The notes under the pieces were generated by a model. That model saw nothing but the letters and a program-made list of their open reading frames with translations, searched no databases and was not told where the DNA came from. 9,668 bases of DNA from an uncultured Eubacterium sp. (GTDB lineage: Bacteria; Bacillota; Clostridia; Lachnospirales; Lachnospiraceae), in assembly GCA_947573465.1 (NCBI GenBank), contig CANPET010000052.1, positions 1 through 9,668 on the forward strand, read 5' to 3'. This document shows positions 3,550-9,668 of this stretch, one piece after another. Numbering within the stretch: the stretch's first letter is position 1; each line of letters starts with the position of its first letter. Both the position numbers and the translations under genes were made by a program.

Positions 3550-6500
3550 TTAATTTATTTCTATTTCTAAATCTATTTCCTCCATTATTCCCAAATTTTC
3601 TTGTTTCAATTTATCTTCTGTGCTGCCTAGTTGTGGTGAAAGATTATTATATGATTTGGAATTATATCTATCCTCCTTAATTACTTTTGTTTCCGCTCCA
3701 CCATTTTTATTATAATAGTTTCGCCAATTATCAGCCTCCTTATGATTTCCCTGTTTTTCCAACCTTTTTATTTCCATTCTACAAAATGCCTGATCCTGCT
3801 CCTTTGATAAATCTAAAGGAAGTTTTTTCTCTGTTAGAGGTATTTTGCCTTCTTTTACTTCTGCCTGATAAGCTTCATATGCTTTATGATAATATTCGAC
3901 CTTGTCCTGTTTTCCTTTTAACACACCATGACTATGCTGTGTGTGTGGCTCAAAATTTCCCATCATAGCCTCAACTCTTTCCGCTTCTGATGGAAATCTT
4001 TGTTTATCATATTCTGATGTTTCCAGCCATTTGTCAAAACTAATTTCTGGTACTTGTATAATACGTGCATATTTTTGAGCTTCCATATTGACTACACATT
4101 CTGGCTTTTGTAGAATAGTATCAAAGTCAATGCTTGAGTAGCACGTGAACAATTGGCGTTCACATAGGCGCTCAAGCATTTGACTTTTTTCTTTACTTAT
4201 ATACACAATATTATCAGGGAGCAATGCACTTTCAAAATAATGTTGAAAATTATTTTTTCCAAAAATAGTTAATACCATATTTGTCTCTACTTCTTCTAAT
4301 TCATAGAAGCCTTTACCATCAGGTTTTACACTGACAATCAATGGCAGCTTATCATTATCTGTAGCACATAAAACCATCAATAAGGCATCCTCTCTTGATG
4401 GATTATTGGCTATGATTACAGGCTCCTCGAACTGTTCCGGTAATGATTTCACTTGTTCTATTGTTAATCCGTGTTTATGTGGATTTCTTCTTTCTTTTGG
4501 ACTTAATGCTTCTGCAAGATGTCCTTGTGTATATAACATAGGTTTTTGCTCTAATCCTGCTTTTAAAAGAATTTCCGGAGTATCACATATTTTAACACGC
4601 TCAATATTGCTTAATGCACCACTTGTAGCTTCATCCACTTCATATCCAAACCTTAAATATTCTTCACATTTACGTGAATATTTTACATAATCCTTTATAT
4701 GTTCATCACCCTGCTTTAAGTGAATATGATTATCTTCATCTAATTTTGTGATTCGCTCATTTTCAAGCATTCCTATAGAATTTTCATATTCTCTAATATT
4801 TTCAATTACTTTTTCTACTGAAATATACCCTTGTGCATTAATATTATTAAACCATTGTTTTGTATAAGAATTTAAGTCATCTTGTAATACTTTATCTATT
4901 GTTCCATCCTGGTCTTCAACATTTTGGTAATTATCCCACTGCTGATATGTCATTGGTATTAATGTCTGATTTTCTTTATTCAGAACAAATTCAATATCCG
5001 GGTCTCTAACTACCTCTCCATTCACAATATACCAATGCATCATGGATATCCTATCATCTCCAATTTTTTCTATTGATAAAGAGTAAAAATTTTCACCAGC
5101 AGTAAAATCCATCTGCTCACGTTTACCATTAACAATTTCTGGTGCCAATTTCAATAATGCCTGATAGTTTTCTTCAGCAATTGTTGCTTTACCATGTGGT
5201 ATTTCGTTATATTTATCAGCACTATATTCTTTTAAAAATTCTTCAATGTTATCCCATTGCTCTTTAATCTGTGAATGGTTATAACCATAATCAATACTCA
5301 CTAATTTCATATCTTCTCCATTTTGTGGATCTGATGTTCTAAATAAACCTTCTAATTCATAACCATCAACCTCTGCAGTAAAATGTAAATAATTATCTTC
5401 ATCCCATTCAAAATTACCAAACTGCACACCTTCAATTTTTTGTGACAAAGAAGACAATTCTCTTAACTTACTATATCTCTCAAAAATTTCTTCTTCTGAC
5501 AATCCATATTTAAATTCATATTCTCCCATATCTCCAAAATATGAAGTTATTAGTTCTGTATCTGGAATGGCTAGCTCTGATTCAAATTCATGAACCAATC
5601 GTGGCTGTTCAAAAGAATCTAACTTCCTCCACTCTTCTAGTGTATCTGGCAATTCAACACTTTTTTCAGTCACTTTATTTTCTGAATTTTTTATCTCTTC
5701 TGTGCTCTCTGACTTTATTTCTTCCTCTAAATCTACATTTAACTTATCACTTGGATCTTCTTTAAAAACAAAAGAGTGAGTATACTTACTGTAATACCCA
5801 CCCAATTCTTTCATTTTTTCTTTCTCCTGCAAAAAATCATCTCGTTCAAGTTTATCATTCATTCTTACCAGCCATATATCTTCTCCTGTCTTTGTATGCT
5901 TACTTTTCTCGATATTATATTGTGCATTTTCTCCGTTTTCTTTTTCTGTAAAGTCTTCTTTTTGTGACGTTGCTCTTCGATCCTGCGACAATGTGCCTTC
6001 TTTATTTTTAATCCTTGCAGTCTTTGGCACAATCTTAATATTCATACCGTTATTTTGTGCGCAGCCAAAATAATAGAAATTGTTATCAAAATAATCAATC
6101 ATTCCATCTGAATCATCATAGTTATAAGAATTTACAAATTTATCTACATCAGAAATAACACCACTAGTTACATCATTTAAACATTTATAAAAATTGCCAT
6201 GTTCTTCCCATATTCGTTCTAATTCCTCTTGTAATTCAGAATCATTCCAACTTGTTAAATGAAAATAATTATTACTCTCTGCTTTTCCAATTAGTTTAAC
6301 CTTATCTTCATTTGTCAGTTCATCAAATGTTTTATAGATTTCAATCGGGCTTTCGAGCAAATCTACATGAAGTTTCTGAACCATTGATGCATATTTTGTC
6401 CGTACACTAAACTTATATGTAGGATATTCTTCTTTTACATATGTTCTTACTATTTTTGCTATCTCTTTTAAGGTAAGTTTTGCATCATAATTATCACCCT

Positions 6501-6735
6501 CCCATCCATTTTCTGTATAGAACCGACTTCTGGTACTATAAGCTGTTTCTTCCGTAGGCTGTTCTGCTAACATATTGTACCTATGTTTCCAGATTGGAAA
6601 TAAAGTGTCATACTCTTGATTAATCTGCTTCATTATTTCCGCATCACCTCCGGCATCCGGATGGTGCTCTCTTGCCAATTTTTTAAACTGCTCTTTTAAA
6701 TCATCTAATGATTGTATTTTCTTAAAATAACTCAT
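3550..6735 (-). CDS. Large polyvalent protein with N-terminal J domain (1061 aa)
   Basis: An AGGAGGT ribosome binding site lies 6 nt before the ATG at 6735, and the gene starts 31 nt after the stop of the 489-aa gene, so the two form an operon. Residues 1-50 are a J domain with the diagnostic His-Pro-Asp at 25-27 and GGD at 29-31; J domains stimulate DnaK-type chaperones, here presumably the host's. About 130-330 holds smaller modules (NNYFHLTSWNDSELQEELER, 155-174; a GGYYSKYTHSFVF segment, 312-324). About 555-605 (MMHWYIVNGEVVRDPDIEFV) resembles DUF6908. About 717-850 (TPEILLKAGL, MLYTQGHLAEAL, HKHGLTIEQVKSLP, NPSREDALLMVL) resembles a domain of polyvalent proteins of phages and conjugative elements, some of which I recall as nuclease-like; no catalytic residues can be assigned. 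A charged helical part follows, then a C-terminal tail (1041-1060) nearly the same as that of the 489-aa protein. Polyvalent proteins are thought to be delivered with mobile DNA to protect its establishment. The J domain and tail are seen; the delivery role is inference. Confidence 0.85.
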   Translation of the reverse strand: MSYFKKIQSLDDLKEQFKKLAREHHPDAGGDAEIMKQINQEYDTLFPIWKHRYNMLAEQPTEETAYSTRSRFYTENGWEGDNYDAKLTLKEIAKIVRTYVKEEYPTYKFSVRTKYASMVQKLHVDLLESPIEIYKTFDELTNEDKVKLIGKAESNNYFHLTSWNDSELQEELERIWEEHGNFYKCLNDVTSGVISDVDKFVNSYNYDDSDGMIDYFDNNFYYFGCAQNNGMNIKIVPKTARIKNKEGTLSQDRRATSQKEDFTEKENGENAQYNIEKSKHTKTGEDIWLVRMNDKLERDDFLQEKEKMKELGGYYSKYTHSFVFKEDPSDKLNVDLEEEIKSESTEEIKNSENKVTEKSVELPDTLEEWRKLDSFEQPRLVHEFESELAIPDTELITSYFGDMGEYEFKYGLSEEEIFERYSKLRELSSLSQKIEGVQFGNFEWDEDNYLHFTAEVDGYELEGLFRTSDPQNGEDMKLVSIDYGYNHSQIKEQWDNIEEFLKEYSADKYNEIPHGKATIAEENYQALLKLAPEIVNGKREQMDFTAGENFYSLSIEKIGDDRISMMHWYIVNGEVVRDPDIEFVLNKENQTLIPMTYQQWDNYQNVEDQDGTIDKVLQDDLNSYTKQWFNNINAQGYISVEKVIENIREYENSIGMLENERITKLDEDNHIHLKQGDEHIKDYVKYSRKCEEYLRFGYEVDEATSGALSNIERVKICDTPEILLKAGLEQKPMLYTQGHLAEALSPKERRNPHKHGLTIEQVKSLPEQFEEPVIIANNPSREDALLMVLCATDNDKLPLIVSVKPDGKGFYELEEVETNMVLTIFGKNNFQHYFESALLPDNIVYISKEKSQMLERLCERQLFTCYSSIDFDTILQKPECVVNMEAQKYARIIQVPEISFDKWLETSEYDKQRFPSEAERVEAMMGNFEPHTQHSHGVLKGKQDKVEYYHKAYEAYQAEVKEGKIPLTEKKLPLDLSKEQDQAFCRMEIKRLEKQGNHKEADNWRNYYNKNGGAETKVIKEDRYNSKSYNNLSPQLGSTEDKLKQENLGIMEEIDLEIEIN

Positions 6736-6766
6736 ATTCTACCTCCTAAAATTACCACATTATTCT

Positions 6767-8236
6767 CTATTCTCCAATTTCAATCTCTATATTTACATCT
6801 TCCACCATTCCTAATTGTTCTTGATGTAATTTATCCTGTGACTGATCTAGTCGGGACTCTAAACCACCCTGAATTTTTTCCTGGTATTTCCTATCCCTGC
6901 TTAAAGTAAGTTGCTTTTCCAATGTAGTATAATCATAATCTCTTTCTTCAAATTCTCTTCCATGGAATTTTTTATTTTGCGCATGTGATGGCTTTGAACT
7001 TTCCAATTTTTCAAATTCTAACTTTCCTTGTTTTTCTAATTCTTCAAATTTTGTTGCAACAGTATTTGCACCCTTCATTGCTTCATCTGTTAAAGTACTT
7101 TCCCATGCTCTATTTTCCCATGACCAGTGAAAATGATTATCTTTTAATATATCCCTCATTTTTTCATTCGGCTTACCAATAAACATCAACTGTAGCTTTT
7201 GCAATTCTATATTTTCTACTACCTTAAAATACTTATTGCTTTGCTTTATTTCACTCTTTTCAATCGCCGGTTGTGATTGGTCTTGATTTTTCTCCTCAAC
7301 CGGCTGTTGCTGCTGTTTAATATTTTCTTTCTCCTCAGTTGATTTTTCAGCAGAGCCTTTTGTTTGACTAATCGTTTTCTTTTGAATTTTCTCTTTTCCG
7401 GTGAGAATATCATCCAACCTTTTTTCAATTTTCTTAATTTTCCTGTACTCTTTCTGATTTTTTATCCGTGCTATATCCTGCTGTTTCCTCATTTCTGCAG
7501 AAATATTTTTTGCACCGGCAATCATATCCGAAGGACACATACATTCTACCTTTATTGCCTGATTCATATTATCTGCCATTTCTTTGGAAAACTGATTCGC
7601 CAACTGATATGCTGCTTCAGCTGCTTCTGGTCTGACTTTGGAGATTTTTGTTACCATATCATAAATTTTATCTACCTCTTCTCTATACTCCTTAGTTTTT
7701 GTTCCATGCTCATATGGATAGTAATATTTCATGCTATGTGCAATTTGGGCTTCATTTTCATTAATAGCATAGTATGTAATCTTTCCTTTCATCTGCTCAC
7801 CATCGGTCAAAACATCAATCTGTTCTTGAGCATTATTCACTTTTACTTCTTCTTGAATTATTGAATAAATGTCCTGATATGAAAACCCAGCAATATTTAG
7901 ATTATATACTTCTTCAAGAAATGGATTTCCGTTTCTTTGACGAGGACTTTCTGCATCTAATAACATCGATTGAAGTTTTTCAATTGAATAACCACTGGAA
8001 ACAAGTTTATGTGTTTCCTCAAGTAGAGCTTCCTTAGCATTAACAACAAAAAATTCATTTGCTTTTTCAATTTCTGCTTCTTCCTCAAGTTCCTCTTCGA
8101 TACTATTGGGCGCATCTAATGTATTGATTCCTTCTTCAGATAATATTCTTTTATGATTTGTTCCATCATAAACAATCTGTTTCTCTTCCTGCTCCCTTTC
8201 CTCTTTTTTAATATTCTTTACTTTTTTCTCACTCAT
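6767..8236 (-). CDS. Polyvalent/DUF3560-like protein of a mobile element (489 aa)
   Basis: The start ATG at 8236 has an AAAGGAG site 9 nt upstream. Residues 1-60 are highly charged. About 65-140 is helical (repeated GYS/GFS turns at 82 and 117). About 155-280 carries INENEAQIAHSM (158-169), CPSDMIAGAKNI (234-245) and RKQQDIARIKN (250-260), a pattern I associate with a conserved domain of phage and conjugative-element polyvalent proteins. A low-complexity Lys/Glu/Gln linker (280-335) leads to about 345-385, where GKPNEKMRDILKDNHFHWSW and NRAWESTLT match the GKP...R..LK...F.WS....AW module found after that domain and in DUF3560-type proteins. The C-terminal 20 residues match the tail of the 1061-aa protein. 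There is no signal peptide or membrane helix. It is the first gene of the two-gene operon, behind a possible promoter/operator and attenuator. The biochemical function of this family is not known to me; a DNA-related role after entry into a new host is inference. Confidence 0.8.
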   Translation of the reverse strand: MSEKKVKNIKKEEREQEEKQIVYDGTNHKRILSEEGINTLDAPNSIEEELEEEAEIEKANEFFVVNAKEALLEETHKLVSSGYSIEKLQSMLLDAESPRQRNGNPFLEEVYNLNIAGFSYQDIYSIIQEEVKVNNAQEQIDVLTDGEQMKGKITYYAINENEAQIAHSMKYYYPYEHGTKTKEYREEVDKIYDMVTKISKVRPEAAEAAYQLANQFSKEMADNMNQAIKVECMCPSDMIAGAKNISAEMRKQQDIARIKNQKEYRKIKKIEKRLDDILTGKEKIQKKTISQTKGSAEKSTEEKENIKQQQQPVEEKNQDQSQPAIEKSEIKQSNKYFKVVENIELQKLQLMFIGKPNEKMRDILKDNHFHWSWENRAWESTLTDEAMKGANTVATKFEELEKQGKLEFEKLESSKPSHAQNKKFHGREFEERDYDYTTLEKQLTLSRDRKYQEKIQGGLESRLDQSQDKLHQEQLGMVEDVNIEIEIGE

Positions 8237-8253
8237 ATTTACTTACTCCTTTC

Positions 8254-8283
8254 AAAAAAATAACCCATACATCCCTGTATGAG
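8254..8283 (-). promoter_or_regulatory. Terminator-like hairpin (possible attenuator) just before the polyvalent operon
   Basis: Read leftward: CTCATACA (8283-8276) pairs with TGTATGGG (8271-8264), 8 bp with one G-U, around a GGGA loop, followed by TTATTTTTTT. The U-tract runs straight into the AAAGGAG ribosome binding site of the 489-aa gene. If transcription of the operon starts upstream at about 8300, this would act as an attenuator; it could equally just end the transcript of the winged-helix gene. Confidence 0.5.
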
Positions 8284-8303
8284 TTCCAATTACATAGTTG
8301 CTC

Positions 8304-8339
8304 TGTATATATAGAATAATTAAATCATTCAATATATAG
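8304..8339 (-). promoter_or_regulatory. Candidate promoter for the polyvalent operon inside a 16-bp dyad
   Basis: On the minus strand TTGAAT (8332-8327), a 17-nt spacer, and TATACA (8309-8304) form a moderate sigma-A-like promoter. It lies in an inverted repeat with 16-bp arms, 8305-8320 and 8324-8339, matching at 13 of 16 positions across a 3-nt centre. One arm covers the -35 and the other the -10, as expected of a repressor site. The winged-helix protein encoded immediately upstream is the obvious candidate binder (inference). Confidence 0.4.
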
Positions 8340-8386
8340 TTTTTTTCAATAACCCTCTTTAGTATATTTAATATCCATTGTTTCCC

Positions 8387-9262
8387 TTAGGGTGAAAAAT
8401 TTTGATCATAGAGCGAATGTCGCTCCAAAGCTTGTATGTTAATGCGTATTTTGATAAGAAAATCAAGACTATATAATACTTTCCATGCAAGCAAAAACAC
8501 TTGTATTTTCACCTCATAATCTGACTCTTTATAAAATACTGCAAAAAACTTAATAACCATACTTTTGATACGAATCAGATACATCATGCGCTGCATAAGT
8601 TGTGTTCTGTAGTTCAAATTTTCAATATTAATCCGGACTAAATTAATCTCTTCTCCTTCAATATTTTTTCGAACAAATTGTATGATTTTCTTTTCTTCCA
8701 AGGCATTCATAATTTTAAGAATTCTACTATAAGCCATGCTTAACTTATCAGCCATTGCATTCGTAGTAAAATATAACATAGCTTCTCTGTCCGCCTTTAA
8801 TAAAGCATATAATAAAAACGTACATTCTCTCTTATCCAATGCCTTTAAATTTCGCTGCACATAATTCATACATTCAATTTTATATTTCTTCTCGACTGTA
8901 TAAAATTTGCTAACAAATTCCATGTACTCATCATCTTGCTCTATGATGCTTTTTAATACTCCATCCTTTTTGTGAGGAACATTTTCCTGAATATTTAAGC
9001 AATAATAATTACTATACTGTCTTCTATATCCCTTTCGATATACTTTAGAGATATAACCCAGATACTCTAATCTATTTGTAGACAGCTGCACACTTCTTTC
9101 ACTATAACCTGTTTCCATTGCTAGTGTAGAAACTGCCGGATAACAATATCCTTTTGTTCCCATGTGACTTATTAATGCAAACAAAACTGAAATGTCTGAC
9201 GCTTTTACTCTATCGTCAGATAAAATATTCTCCACAATATTAAATGTATTTTGTATATTCAT
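8387..9262 (-). CDS. Winged-helix DNA-binding protein, possible replication initiator or regulator (291 aa)
   Basis: The ATG at 9262 has a GGTGGAG ribosome binding site 5 nt upstream. Residues 16-90 form a clear HTH_36-type winged helix: VKASDISVLFALISHM, then YPAVSTLAMETGYSERSVQ (recognition helix about 53-65), then LEYLGYISKVYRKGYR and the wing YSNYYCLN. Residues about 145-210 look like a second winged-helix unit (TFLLYALLKADREA, TTNAMADKLSMAYSRILKIMNALEE, KKIIQFVRKN). This two-domain layout recalls plasmid replication initiators and DnaD-like or phage Rep proteins, but iteron repeats or an adjacent origin are not seen, so a transcriptional regulator is equally possible. The last 70 residues (from about 220) are basic, hydrophobic and unlike the rest; no frameshift is evident, but the end may be diverged. 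The 96-aa membrane gene lies upstream behind a terminator, and the polyvalent operon follows after 150 nt containing a dyad it might bind. Confidence 0.75.
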   Translation of the reverse strand: MNIQNTFNIVENILSDDRVKASDISVLFALISHMGTKGYCYPAVSTLAMETGYSERSVQLSTNRLEYLGYISKVYRKGYRRQYSNYYCLNIQENVPHKKDGVLKSIIEQDDEYMEFVSKFYTVEKKYKIECMNYVQRNLKALDKRECTFLLYALLKADREAMLYFTTNAMADKLSMAYSRILKIMNALEEKKIIQFVRKNIEGEEINLVRINIENLNYRTQLMQRMMYLIRIKSMVIKFFAVFYKESDYEVKIQVFLLAWKVLYSLDFLIKIRINIQALERHSLYDQNFSP

Positions 9263-9292
9263 TTTTTCTCCACCCTATATTATTTCTAATAT

Positions 9293-9323
9293 AAAAATGC
9301 TAACCATAATAATATGATTAGCA
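9293..9323 (-). terminator. Intrinsic terminator after the 96-aa gene
   Basis: Read leftward: TGCTAATCAT (9323-9314) pairs with ATGGTTAGCA (9307-9298), 10 bp with one G-U, around a 6-nt loop, then five U's. It separates the 96-aa gene from the winged-helix gene, which probably has its own promoter in the remaining 30-nt gap or inside the terminator region. Confidence 0.75.
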
Positions 9324-9333
9324 CTTCTTTTAT

Positions 9334-9624
9334 TTATTGAACAAAAATTGTTTCCCCTGTGTCCGGTTCTGTATTTGACGGACTTTGCATTTCCCAATTA
9401 GATATATCATGAGGAGCTGTTGTCATTTTCTCTTTATTTTGCTCCTCAGTATATTCTACATTGGTTGTTAAATTTTCAGTCTGTGTAATTGCTACTGTAC
9501 TAGGTTTATCTTTTTCTTTTAATATGTCTTTATGTTGTTGTAAATAGATAAAAGCAATCAATACAACTAAAAAAATCATAAAAACCAGCACAAGTCTTAT
9601 TTTACTTTCTTTTTTATCTTTCAT
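9334..9624 (-). CDS. Small single-span membrane protein with an extracytoplasmic tail (96 aa)
   Basis: The sequence shows a basic N-terminus (MKDKKESKIR), one hydrophobic helix at residues 11-28 (LVLVFMIFLVVLIAFIYL) and a polar tail of about 68 residues rich in Thr, Asn and Glu. The positive-inside rule puts the tail outside the cell. There is no Cys for a lipoprotein signal and no clear signal-peptidase site, so it is probably an anchored protein. The start at 9624 has no good ribosome binding site; in-frame stops lie just upstream (TAA and TGA around 9650), so the frame cannot extend, and an internal start would remove the basic part. I recognise no family. Such proteins occur as accessory or immunity components of mobile elements and of conjugation clusters, but this is not evidence of function. 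A terminator follows 10 nt after the stop. Confidence 0.62.
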   Translation of the reverse strand: MKDKKESKIRLVLVFMIFLVVLIAFIYLQQHKDILKEKDKPSTVAITQTENLTTNVEYTEEQNKEKMTTAPHDISNWEMQSPSNTEPDTGETIFVQ

Positions 9625-9668
9625 AATAATATTTAAGTAAAATAGACTGTGAAATCATTAAAAAAAGT

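Noticed and set aside
7364..7864. 166-aa plus-strand ORF, hydrophobic
   Set aside because: It is antisense to the 489-aa gene, which has a good start and family motifs. The hydrophobic composition is the expected mirror of Lys/Glu-rich codons.

Overview
The window is AT-rich, and every credible gene reads on the minus strand. Shine-Dalgarno sites are strong (AGGAGG, GGGAGG, AAAGGAG) and intrinsic terminators are typical, which points to a low-GC Firmicute. The DUF5688-type protein and the two large 'polyvalent' proteins suggest a gut Clostridia/Lachnospiraceae mobile element (large plasmid, integrative conjugative element or phage-plasmid). This is inferred from gene families. No integrase, relaxase, transposase, tRNA, rRNA or CRISPR array lies in the window.

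Layout in the direction of transcription (right to left): a 96-aa single-span membrane protein (9624-9334) with its terminator; a 291-aa winged-helix protein (9262-8387), possibly a replication initiator or regulator; a regulatory gap with a dyad over a candidate promoter and a terminator-like hairpin just before the next ribosome binding site; a two-gene operon of polyvalent proteins, 489 aa (8236-6767) and 1061 aa (6735-3550), closed by a very strong terminator (3498-3541); a highly structured non-coding stretch (about 3070-3460); a 101-aa orphan (3033-2728) whose terminator overlaps its stop codon; a 299-aa DUF5688-type protein (2670-1771) with its terminator; a second structured non-coding stretch (about 1373-1735); a 92-aa cysteine-cluster protein (1228-950); a 36-aa small membrane protein (874-764); a bidirectional hairpin terminator (704-740); a cluster of seven consecutive hairpins (486-660); and a promoter (about 385-413) driving a gene cut by the left edge (220-1).

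The most interesting signals are not conventional genes. First, the two polyvalent proteins end in nearly the same 20-residue acidic tail, although their bodies differ; this looks like a shared docking, delivery or sorting signal. Second, two intergenic regions 1.7 kb apart carry the same hairpin core of about 39 nt (37 of 39 identical, both substitutions in unpaired positions), and different flanking sequences still pair around it, which is the signature of a conserved structure. Both copies sit in regions dense with other hairpins. Third, the hairpin cluster at 486-660 has no gene and no obvious terminator role.

As a working picture (inference), the winged-helix protein may control replication or expression of the element. 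The two polyvalent proteins are probably made together and may be delivered or assembled together during transfer or infection. The small genes on the left, each behind its own structured leader or terminator, look like separately regulated accessory genes.
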